A stretch of DNA of 7,482 bases from Myxococcales bacterium (GCA_004554395.1 SFMP01000125.1:1-7482), one strand, 5' to 3'; positions 1 through 6,481 are shown, counted from the first letter of the stretch. The notes: generated by a model not told the origin, from the sequence alone. Translations and numbers: made by a program.

Positions 1-308
1 CAATAGCGCAACGGCGTAGGCGTATTGCCCGGGAGGGCAATAGCCGAGCCCCAAAAGCGCGGTGTATGCGCGCAACGCAGTGAGCACATAGCCGCGCCAG
101 GAGCGCGTATTGCCCAGGAGGGCAATAGCGCAACGGCGTAGGCGTATTGCCCAGGAGGGCAATAGCCGAGCCCCAAAAGCGCGGTGTATGCGCGCAACGC
201 AGTGAGCACATAGCCGCGCCAGGAGCGCGTATTGCCCGGGAGGGCAATAGCGCAACGGCGTAGGCGTATTGCCCAGGAGGGCAATAGCCGCGCCCCGAAA
301 AAACGCGG
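1..308. repeat. Tandem 122-bp repeat array of nested stem-loops (about 2.5 copies, open at left edge)
   Basis: The phrase CAATAGCGCAACGGCG recurs at 1, 123 and 245, giving an exact 122-bp period. The 8-mer TATTGCCC occurs at 23, 108, 145, 230 and 267, and its reverse complement GGGCAATA at 35, 120, 157, 242 and 279, with a cut-off copy at 1. They alternate with gaps of 4 nt (AGGA or GGGA), 17 nt, or 65 nt that holds a second stem-loop (GCGCGG..TATG with CATA.CCGCGC, 57-97 and 179-219). The copies are almost identical, differing for example at A/G in the 4-nt gap, and the last one decays after 286. The period is not a multiple of three, so this is unlikely to be coding. Function is unknown. 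It could be a REP-like intergenic palindromic family, a protein-binding array or a structured RNA. No transposase or unique CRISPR-type spacers are seen. Confidence 0.9.
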
Positions 309-314
309 TGTTTT
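288..314 (+). terminator. Possible terminator-like hairpin at the end of the repeat array
   Basis: CCGCG (288-292) can pair with CGCGG (304-308) around an 11-nt A-rich loop, followed by TGTTTT. In the two upstream copies the left arm reads CCGAG, so this stem would contain a mismatch; the last copy alone has the matching C. The stem is short and the T-run weak, so it could be only a decayed repeat end. If real, it would insulate ffh from transcription entering from the left. Confidence 0.3.
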
Positions 315-348
315 GCAGATGTGTGTGTAGGTAGGTGTGCACAAATGC

Positions 349-377
349 TTGACGGTTGTTGGCATTAAACGTAGAAT
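349..377 (+). promoter_or_regulatory. Sigma70-type promoter of ffh
   Basis: TTGACG (349-354) matches the -35 consensus at five of six positions. A 17-nt spacer, the preferred length, is followed by TAGAAT (372-377), which matches the -10 consensus at five of six. Transcription would start near 384 and leave a leader of about 70 nt before the ATG at 454. It lies just right of the repeat array and is the best promoter in the window. Confidence 0.7.
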
Positions 378-453
378 ATAGGCCGATTTTTGCGTTCGCA
401 GTCGCTAGGCTTGCGGGCTTTTTGTTTGAATTTAGAGCATTTAAGAGGGTTCC

Positions 454-2037
454 ATGTTCGAAACGATATCGAAAGGGTTTCGCGATATATCGCAACGGAT
501 GCGCGGTGTTCGCGAGCTCAACGCGTCAAATATCGACGAAGCGCTCAAGGCGATACGTGCGTCGTTGCTCGAGGCCGACGTCAACTACCACGTCGTGAAG
601 CGTTTTTTGGAGCGCGTGAAGGACCGAGCGATAGGCGAAGAAGTGCGTGTCAAGGTGACCGACGCGCAAGGCAATGTGCACAAAGTGACGCCTGGGCAGC
701 ATTTCATCAAGATTTGCCAAGAGGAACTCGAAAACCTCATGGGGCCGGTCGATCCGGAGCCTGTGAAGATGGCCGAGAAGGCGCCGACGAAGGTGATGTT
801 GGTCGGTTTGCAGGGGTCGGGGAAGACGACGACGGCGGCAAAACTCGCGTTTTGGCTCATGGAGCAATACAAGGCGAAGCCGCTTTTGGTTGCCGGCGAC
901 GTGTATCGCCCTGCGGCGGTGAAGCAGTTGCAAGTTTTGGGTGAATCGCTCAAAGTGCCCGTTTATTTTCGCGATAATGCCGACCCGGTCGATATTTGCA
1001 CCGAGGCGATCGATTATGCGCGCAAGAATGGTTGCGATTTCGTCATCTTCGACACGGCTGGGCGGCTTGCCGTCGACGACATTCTCATGAGCGAGCTTTC
1101 GGAAATCGCCGAAGAGACGAAGCCGGAGAACATTTTCTTAGTTTGCGATGCCATGATTGGGCGCGATGCGGTCAATACGGCGGTGCAGTTTAACGAGAAA
1201 CTCGACCTCGACGGCTTCATTATGACGAAGCTCGATGGCGATGCGCGTGGCGGTGCGGCACTTTCGATTAAAGAAGTGACGGGCAAGCCGATTCGTTTTA
1301 TCGGCGAGGGCGAACAAGTCGAGAAACTGAAGATATTCCGCCCCGAGGGGCTTTCGAGCCGCATTTTGGGGTTTGGCGATATCGTCGACATCATGATTGA
1401 CTTCGAACGCGTCGTCGACGAAGAGCGCGCGCAGAAAGATGCCTACGAAATGTTGTCGGGCGATTTCAATTTCCATCACTTCCTCGAACAGCTCAACATG
1501 ATTCAGAAGATGGGGTCGGTGCGCGACATCATGGAGCGGATGCCGTTCTTCTCGGGGATGAGCGATAAGGTCAATATCGACGAATCGGAGATTACGCGCA
1601 TTAAGGCGATGATCCAATCGATGACCGAGGCGGAGCGCCGCCAACCCGATTTGATGAAATCACGTTCGCGCCAGATGCGCGTGGCCAAAGGTTCTGGCTT
1701 GACGCTCAAACACGTGACCGATTTGATGCAACGCTTCGAGCTCATGCGCACGATGATGGGGCGTCTCGGATCGAATACGAGCTGGTTGTCGAAGATTCCA
1801 GGGCTTGCGCAGCTCAATTCGTTGCGCCAGCTATCGAACATGGACTTCAGCGAGATCTTCGGTTCGATGGTCGAATCGGCATTGCCACAGCCCGATCCGT
1901 CGCAAATGTATGCTGGGCTCCCGCGCGGTTATACACCGCCAGGATTCCAAGGCAATATGATGGCGCGCGAAAAGCTCACCAAAGAGCAGAAGCAGAAACG
2001 CAAACTCGCTCGCGAATCGCGTAAAAAGAAAAAGTAA
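454..2037 (+). CDS. ffh: Signal recognition particle protein Ffh (SRP54 family GTPase)
   Basis: Ffh binds the SRP RNA and hydrophobic signal sequences on ribosomes and delivers them to the receptor FtsY through paired GTP hydrolysis. The 527-residue protein has the N domain (about 1-95), then the G domain with G1 GLQGSGKTTT (118-127), DVYRPAA (149-155), DTAGR (200-204) and TKLDGDARGG (258-267). The Met-rich M domain (about 330-440) contains the RNA-binding stretch SRSRQMRVAKGSG (403-415). It is longer than the roughly 450 residues usual for the family: there is an insertion near 66-76, and PPGF (495-498), which resembles the E. coli Ffh C-terminus, is followed by a basic tail ending ESRKKKK. 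Start ATG follows AAGAGGG (443-449). Tandem in-frame stops TAA TGA end it, followed by a strong terminator. The frequent bacterial neighbours rpsP-rimM-trmD are absent; holB follows instead. Confidence 0.97.
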   Translation: MFETISKGFRDISQRMRGVRELNASNIDEALKAIRASLLEADVNYHVVKRFLERVKDRAIGEEVRVKVTDAQGNVHKVTPGQHFIKICQEELENLMGPVDPEPVKMAEKAPTKVMLVGLQGSGKTTTAAKLAFWLMEQYKAKPLLVAGDVYRPAAVKQLQVLGESLKVPVYFRDNADPVDICTEAIDYARKNGCDFVIFDTAGRLAVDDILMSELSEIAEETKPENIFLVCDAMIGRDAVNTAVQFNEKLDLDGFIMTKLDGDARGGAALSIKEVTGKPIRFIGEGEQVEKLKIFRPEGLSSRILGFGDIVDIMIDFERVVDEERAQKDAYEMLSGDFNFHHFLEQLNMIQKMGSVRDIMERMPFFSGMSDKVNIDESEITRIKAMIQSMTEAERRQPDLMKSRSRQMRVAKGSGLTLKHVTDLMQRFELMRTMMGRLGSNTSWLSKIPGLAQLNSLRQLSNMDFSEIFGSMVESALPQPDPSQMYAGLPRGYTPPGFQGNMMAREKLTKEQKQKRKLARESRKKKK

Positions 2038-2056
2038 TGATGTAACTTGAGGTTCG

Positions 2057-2087
2057 AGGCGATGAGTATTCATCGCCTTTGTTTTTT
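2057..2087 (+). terminator. Intrinsic terminator of ffh
   Basis: AGGCGATGA (2057-2065) and TCATCGCCT (2070-2078) are perfect 9-bp inverted arms around the loop GTAT, followed directly by TTGTTTTTT. This is a textbook rho-independent terminator 20 bp after the ffh stop. It also argues against any upstream start for holB that would have to translate through it. Confidence 0.9.
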
Positions 2088-2115
2088 CGATACGCCATTG
2101 TCGGGAGCATGCACT

Positions 2116-3111
2116 ATGGGCGATATATATGCAAAGATCATCGGGCACGATGCCATTAAACACGGTCTTTTGCACGCCGTAGCGACGAAACATTTGCACC
2201 ATGCATTGCTCTTTATGGGACAGGCGGGCGTTGGCAAATCGACGATGGCTCGCGCTTTTGTGCAATCGGTCTTTTGCGAACTATCGACGCCAGATTCGTT
2301 GCAATGTTGCGGAATATGTCATAATTGTGTTCGCATAGCGCAGAATATTCATCCCGATGTGATTACGATCGAACCCGATTCGGCGACGCTCAAGATCGAG
2401 CTCATTCGAGATTTGCAAAAGCGGCTCGGGCTCGCGCCCTACGAGAGCGATAGGCGTTTTGTCATCATCAAAGACGTTCACAAGATGCAAGATGCCGCGG
2501 CCAATAGCTTGCTCAAGACGCTCGAAGAGCCCGATCCCTTTACATCTTTTATATTGATAACGTCGCAACCACAGAGGTTGTTGTCGACGATTATTAGCCG
2601 TTGCCAAGTCGTGAGATTTGCGTCGTTTGAGCGCGATGTGATTGCCGATTACCTCGTTCGTTGCGAAGACGTCGAGCCCGAAATCGCCCAGCAGACGGCG
2701 ATTTTGGCAGGCGGTAGTTTGGGCAAGGCGCTCGATTTGTTACAGGGCACAGATCAGGACGAACTCGTCGTGATCCTCGACAAGATCTTATCGATGCGTT
2801 CGATGGACGACGCGTTTGCAACGGCGGGAACGCTCAAGGGCAAGAAAGACAAAGCCGAACACCTGCTTTTGTTATTGTTGACGTATATGCGCGATATGGC
2901 ATTGCTCAAAGCGGCGCCCAATGCGCCGATCGTCATGACGCATTATCGCCAAGCCATGATGCGGCGCCTCGACAAAGTGTCGCTCAAATCGATCGAGCGC
3001 GCGACGCAAATCATCATCGACGTCCAAGAGGCATTTTTGGGCAATGTCAACGAGGTCGTCGCTTGGGAACGGCTTTTGATGGGGTTACACACAGTCGTGT
3101 TCGATGCATAG
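2116..3111 (+). CDS. holB: DNA polymerase III subunit delta' (clamp loader)
   Basis: Delta' is the stator of the clamp-loader complex that opens the sliding beta clamp and places it on primed DNA. The 331-residue product is close to E. coli HolB (334). It begins IIGHDAIKHG, has a Walker A loop GQAGVGKST (35-43), a Cys cluster C54/C65/C68/C71 (CGICHNC) that fits the zinc site of DnaX/HolB, a degenerate Walker B region (VIIKDVHKM), the highly typical NSLLKTLEEP (130-139), and the SRC motif (161-163). The C-terminal third is helical, as in delta' collar domains. An upstream TTG at 2047 would extend the frame, but that segment runs through the ffh terminator; the ATG at 2116 has GGGAG (2103-2107) 8 nt upstream and starts where the family does. 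No clear own promoter is visible in the 28-bp gap, so expression may depend on readthrough or on a promoter inside ffh. DnaX is the alternative, but length and the short C-terminus favour HolB. Confidence 0.88.
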   Translation: MGDIYAKIIGHDAIKHGLLHAVATKHLHHALLFMGQAGVGKSTMARAFVQSVFCELSTPDSLQCCGICHNCVRIAQNIHPDVITIEPDSATLKIELIRDLQKRLGLAPYESDRRFVIIKDVHKMQDAAANSLLKTLEEPDPFTSFILITSQPQRLLSTIISRCQVVRFASFERDVIADYLVRCEDVEPEIAQQTAILAGGSLGKALDLLQGTDQDELVVILDKILSMRSMDDAFATAGTLKGKKDKAEHLLLLLLTYMRDMALLKAAPNAPIVMTHYRQAMMRRLDKVSLKSIERATQIIIDVQEAFLGNVNEVVAWERLLMGLHTVVFDA

Positions 3112-3133
3112 GCGCGTATGATAATCGTTTTTC

Positions 3134-3164
3134 ACATAGTACTTTGAAAGTTATATGACTATGT
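3134..3164. promoter_or_regulatory. Inverted repeat upstream of the MFS gene (possible operator)
   Basis: ACATAGT (3134-3140) and ACTATGT (3158-3164) are perfect 7-bp inverted arms 17 nt apart. Inside lies a smaller palindrome ACTTT-G-AAAGT (3141-3151). TTGAAA (3144-3149) could act as a -35 element and TATATG (3152-3157) as a poor -10, but no pair with good spacing is convincing. The location just before a transporter gene fits a repressor or activator site; no regulator gene is nearby to match it. Confidence 0.35.
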
Positions 3165-3180
3165 AACTATTCGGAGTCGT

Positions 3181-3219
3181 ATGTTTTCGTATATATACAT
3201 TTTATTGCAAAAGGAGTAA
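3181..3219 (+). CDS. Possible 12-codon leader peptide upstream of the MFS transporter
   Basis: An ATG at 3181, preceded by CGGAG (3172-3176), opens the short frame MFSYIYILLQKE and stops with TAA at 3217-3219. Its codons AAG GAG form the Shine-Dalgarno sequence of the transporter, whose TTG start lies only 4 nt after the stop. That spacing fits translational coupling or a leader-peptide control. The frame is very short and could be chance; nothing else shows it is translated. Confidence 0.3.
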   Translation: MFSYIYILLQKE

Positions 3220-3223
3220 TCTT

Positions 3224-4825
3224 TTGATTCACAACAACGATAATAATCAAAGCGAGATCGACGGGGTATCGACAGATTCGCCGGGGTTTGGCGATGATGA
3301 CGATTTGGTCGTCGAGGGCAATTCTATATTAGAGCCCGATAGTCGGCGTGAAAAGCCGGTTTCGTCGAATAAAGAAGCCGAATTGCTCGACGACGCCAGC
3401 CATGAGCCGTTGACGTTTGGCGCAGCGGTGACCAAAGGCATTGGCGAGACGTTGAACACGCTCAACGCCTTTATCCATGCGCCGAAAGAGATCTTGGGTC
3501 TCAATATCATCAATATATTAGAAGGCATGGCGTATTTTGGAACGTTGACATATCTCGTTCTATATATGCACGAAAATATCGGCGTGTCGGATACGGTTGC
3601 GGCCTTTAGCGTGTCGCTGTTTACGATGACGATAACGATATCGCAGCTCTTGTTTGGCGGCGTATCGGATAAGCTCGGTGCAAAGCGAGCCCTAGGCATT
3701 GCCTTGTGTTGTTTGTTGGTATCGAGGTTTGTCGTAGGCTTTGCCGAGCCCGTTCTGGGAGCGGCTGGCGGATCGGGGCTTGGGTCGCCGCTCTTCGTCG
3801 TCGTCATCGTGGCGTTATTGTTTGGGGCGCTATCGTATGGGCTTTATCAGCCGTCGATTTATGCGGTAACGCGCGAGTATTCCGATGAGCGAACGTCGGC
3901 CGTCTCGTATGCCATGCTCTACGCTGGTATGAATTTGGGTGCGTTTGTCATGGGGCTCGTCTTGCCTTGGGTGCGCCGCGAATCTGCATCGGTGTTCGAC
4001 AATAATGGGTATACGGGAAGCCTTTGTTTCTTGGCATTTTTGATGATATTTGCGCTTGGGGCGTATTTCGTCTTTATCAAGCGTTCTAAGGCAAAGGCGC
4101 CCGGCGATGGCAAAGAATCGGTCATAGAATCGGTCAAAGAAGAAGCGAAAGCGGTTGAAGAGCCTGAACACGTGCATTTGAGCTTTATCGAACGGCTCAA
4201 GCGCCATCCTTTGGCAGACTTGAAATTCGACTTTTTCATCTTCATTCTCATCCCCGTTCAGACGCTATTTGCGTATCAGAACATACTCATACCGACGTAT
4301 TTGACGCGTTGTTTTGACGAATACCCGACGATATCCGACAACTTCGAGACGTTTAGCAATCTCAATCCGCTCATCGTTTTTGTGACGGCGCCGATTATTG
4401 CGGCGCTGACGGCGCGAGCCAATGTCTATAAGATGATGATCATCGGTACGACGGTGATGGCGTTGCCGACGTTTTTACTCGTCTTTGGTCAGACGCCGTT
4501 TACATTCTTGACGTTTGTATTGATCATGTCGATAGGCGAATCGATGTGGCAACCGCGCTTTTTGCAGCACGTTGCCGAAATTGCGCCCAAAGACAAGGTC
4601 GGCGCCTATATCGGGATTGCGCAATTGCCGTGGTTCCTGACGAAATTTATCGTCGGATTGTATGCCGGTTATTTCATGGAGCACTTTATCCCCGCCGGTG
4701 CAGATCAAAGCCCCGAATCGATGTGGTTTATCTTTGCGTGCATTGCCATGATAAGCCCAGTAGCACTGTTCTTGGCTCGCAACTGGTGCAACGTTACGAA
4801 GAAGGCGTCGCAAGCGCTTGGATGA
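3224..4825 (+). CDS. Major facilitator superfamily transporter, POT/PTR-like
   Basis: This 533-residue inner-membrane protein has about 12 hydrophobic segments (roughly 95-116, 126-147, 154-175, 188-208, 227-247, 265-285, 335-355, 380-398, 401-421, 424-440, 460-482, 499-517). The MFS motif A appears as GGVSDKLGAKRAL (145-157) between helices 2 and 3. ILEGMAYFGTLTYLVLYM in helix 1 and GLYQPSIYAVTREY..YAGMNLGAF resemble the proton-dependent oligopeptide (POT/PTR) pattern, although the classic ExxER is ExxAY here, so peptides as substrate are only a guess. About 90 acidic, hydrophilic residues precede helix 1, and a charged loop (286-330) separates the two halves. The TTG start at 3224 is supported by AAAAGGAG ending at 3216 and by the first in-frame ATG falling inside helix 1. 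The last 32 bp overlap the convergent nnr gene. Confidence 0.9.
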   Translation: MIHNNDNNQSEIDGVSTDSPGFGDDDDLVVEGNSILEPDSRREKPVSSNKEAELLDDASHEPLTFGAAVTKGIGETLNTLNAFIHAPKEILGLNIINILEGMAYFGTLTYLVLYMHENIGVSDTVAAFSVSLFTMTITISQLLFGGVSDKLGAKRALGIALCCLLVSRFVVGFAEPVLGAAGGSGLGSPLFVVVIVALLFGALSYGLYQPSIYAVTREYSDERTSAVSYAMLYAGMNLGAFVMGLVLPWVRRESASVFDNNGYTGSLCFLAFLMIFALGAYFVFIKRSKAKAPGDGKESVIESVKEEAKAVEEPEHVHLSFIERLKRHPLADLKFDFFIFILIPVQTLFAYQNILIPTYLTRCFDEYPTISDNFETFSNLNPLIVFVTAPIIAALTARANVYKMMIIGTTVMALPTFLLVFGQTPFTFLTFVLIMSIGESMWQPRFLQHVAEIAPKDKVGAYIGIAQLPWFLTKFIVGLYAGYFMEHFIPAGADQSPESMWFIFACIAMISPVALFLARNWCNVTKKASQALG

Positions 4826-6386
4826 TATCGGAGGCGCAAGTGCCGTTGCCGCGCGATTGTGCGGCGCGGCGACCTGCCACGCTATGTAGATGTGTCGCCC
4901 AAGCGGCGGCTTCGAAGGCGTCGAACCATCGGCAGAAAGCGCCGCACCGAGCTTGTGCGACGACGCCGCCGAGGATGCCTGCAAATACGTCGCCTGCGCC
5001 AGCCGTTGCAATGGCTGGGTTGGGGTATGGATTGACAGCAAGCCGCCCTGGGGCGACGCGCGTCGGGCGGCCAGCGATGAGCGTGACATGGGATTTGAGC
5101 ACCGTCGTGACGCCAAATTTGGCGGTCAGGGCTTGTGCGCTTTCGACGGGATGATAGAGAATGTCGCGCGTTTTGGTTTGGAGTAGTCGAGCCGCCTCGG
5201 CTGGGTGCGGCGTGATATAGCGTTCGTTGGCGGCGAATGCGAATTCATCGCGCGTTAGAGCCCAAAGTGCATCGGCATCGAGTACGATGCGTTTATCGAA
5301 CGACTCGCACGCATGGATGATTTGCAGTGCCGTTTCATCGCGTCCGAGCCCGGGCCCGACGACGAGGCAGTCGGCGGCGTCGAGTAGCGGAGCGAGCTTT
5401 TCGGGGCAGAATGTGCCGGCTTCGTCGCATATCGTCGTGCGCATGATTTCGTCGCAGGTGGCGACGGGGGCGCGTGTAGCGAGTGTGGCTAGCCCGCATC
5501 CCGATCGGAGAGCTGCACGTGCCGAGAGAGAGGCGGCGCCGGGCATCGATGCCGCACCGCCGATGACGACGACGTGACCGCAATTGCCCTTGTGCAAATC
5601 GATGCGACGTTGCGTATTGGGGGCGAATTGGCGATGGCAGAGTTCATCGCTCAAGACGAGGCAGCGATAGTCGGGCGAGGAATAGGGAGCCAGCCCGATG
5701 TCGACGCAGACGACGTTGCCGCAGTGCGCCGGACCATCGCCGAAAAAGTGCCCGAATTTGGGCGCGGCAAATGTGACAGTGGCATCGGCGAAGATGGCTC
5801 GCGGGGGGCGTTCATCGTCGATGGCGCCGCAATAGCCCGTATTCGCATCGACCCCCGATGGCATGTCGATCGAGACGACGGGGCACGACAAATCGCTAAT
5901 GCACTGGTAAATGCGATTGAGTCGGATGTCGTGGCGCGGTTTGTAACCCGTGCCAAATATGGCATCGATGACGACGACATCGCGTCGGCGCGACCATTCC
6001 AATATTCGACCGGCGTCGTTTGCATTTCGAATGTGAAAGCGCGACAGCGATTTGACGCGCTCGAACATGTATAAGGCATCGGGCGTTTTGGCGCCTTGTG
6101 CCTCGAGTACGAAGAGATGGACGTCGATATTGCAATGCGAGAGATACCAAGCGGCGGCGAATCCATCGCCGCCGTTATTGCCTGCGCCGCAAATGATGAG
6201 GATTTCTTGTGCATTGGGGTATTGTGCCAAGACGTATTGTGCGACTTCGCGCCCTGCGATTTCCATGAGTTCGCGTCCGCGATTGGCGATGGCGTCGATT
6301 TCGGCGGCTTCCCAAGTGCGCATCGTCGCCGGCGCAATACAGTAATTGCCGTCGAAGTGGCGCGGTGGGTTCCAGTTGTATGTCAT
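4794..6386 (-). CDS. nnr: Bifunctional NAD(P)H-hydrate epimerase / ADP-dependent NAD(P)H-hydrate dehydratase
   Basis: This enzyme repairs hydrated, inactive NADH and NADPH: the epimerase half interconverts the R and S hydrates and the dehydratase half restores the cofactor using ADP or ATP. The 530 residues match the usual YjeF length (E. coli 515). The N-terminal YjeF_N domain (about 20-232) shows CGAGNNGGDGFAAAW (66-80), DAIFGTG (141-147), DMPSGVDANTG (174-184) and APKFGHF (208-214). The C-terminal ribokinase-like domain (about 262-525) shows HKGNCGHVVVIGG, VVGPGLGRDETA (342-353), VLDADALWAL (368-377), ITPHPAEAARLL (391-402) and ATAGAGDVFAG (460-470), the last carrying the GxGD motif. Start ATG at 6386 has GGAG 6 nt upstream, and in-frame TGA TAA directly precede it. 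The gene faces the MFS gene tail-to-tail, with no room for a terminator between them. Confidence 0.96.
   Translation of the reverse strand: MTYNWNPPRHFDGNYCIAPATMRTWEAAEIDAIANRGRELMEIAGREVAQYVLAQYPNAQEILIICGAGNNGGDGFAAAWYLSHCNIDVHLFVLEAQGAKTPDALYMFERVKSLSRFHIRNANDAGRILEWSRRRDVVVIDAIFGTGYKPRHDIRLNRIYQCISDLSCPVVSIDMPSGVDANTGYCGAIDDERPPRAIFADATVTFAAPKFGHFFGDGPAHCGNVVCVDIGLAPYSSPDYRCLVLSDELCHRQFAPNTQRRIDLHKGNCGHVVVIGGAASMPGAASLSARAALRSGCGLATLATRAPVATCDEIMRTTICDEAGTFCPEKLAPLLDAADCLVVGPGLGRDETALQIIHACESFDKRIVLDADALWALTRDEFAFAANERYITPHPAEAARLLQTKTRDILYHPVESAQALTAKFGVTTVLKSHVTLIAGRPTRVAPGRLAVNPYPNPAIATAGAGDVFAGILGGVVAQARCGAFCRWFDAFEAAAWATHLHSVAGRRAAQSRGNGTCASDIIQALATPSS
4811..4820. other. 10-bp perfect palindrome inside the convergent gene overlap
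   Basis: CAAGCGCTTG is its own reverse complement and lies within the 32-bp overlap (4794-4825) of the two convergent genes. Because of the palindrome and the relative frame, both genes read Gln-Ala-Leu through it: SQALG at the transporter end and IQALA at the nnr end. No T-run flanks it, so it is not an obvious bidirectional terminator. Confidence 0.8.
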
Positions 6387-6434
6387 TTATCACTCCAAAA
6401 ACGCATGGTGTGCTCGGGGCATTGGCGCACAATT

Positions 6435-6481
6435 GGGCGCGCCCCCTTGGGCGCACTTCTATTGCATATCGGGCAAATAGC
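6435..6481. repeat. GC-rich hairpin plus possible degenerate copy of the left-hand repeat motif
   Basis: GCGCCC (6439-6444) and GGGCGC (6449-6454) pair around CCTT. Just right of it, TATTGC (6460-6465) and GGGCAAATAGC (6471-6481) give a 22-bp block laid out like TATTGCCC-RGGA-GGGCAATAGC of the array at 1-308, which is likewise preceded by a short GC hairpin (93-107). The resemblance is partial and may be chance. Confidence 0.35.

Noticed and set aside
1..308. CRISPR array
   Set aside because: Repeats are palindromic and regular, but the intervening sequences are themselves repeated in every 122-bp unit, so there are no unique spacers. No cas gene is present in the window.
384..453. Riboswitch or attenuator in the ffh leader
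   Set aside because: The leader is only about 70 nt, with weak pairing (CGCA with TGCG) before a T-run. No known aptamer pattern or stable alternative stems are seen.
2047..2115. Upstream TTG start of holB adding 23 residues
   Set aside because: The added segment runs through the ffh terminator hairpin and its T-run, has no ribosome binding site and does not resemble the HolB N-terminus. The ATG at 2116 has GGGAG 8 nt upstream.
3112..3133. Terminator after holB
   Set aside because: A short T-run (3128-3132) is present, but no adjacent stem of useful length precedes it.
6390..6422. 10-codon leader peptide MPRAHHAFLE before nnr on the minus strand
   Set aside because: It ends neatly at the nnr ribosome binding site, but it has no ribosome binding site of its own and the length is within chance. 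It is mentioned only as a parallel to the transporter leader.
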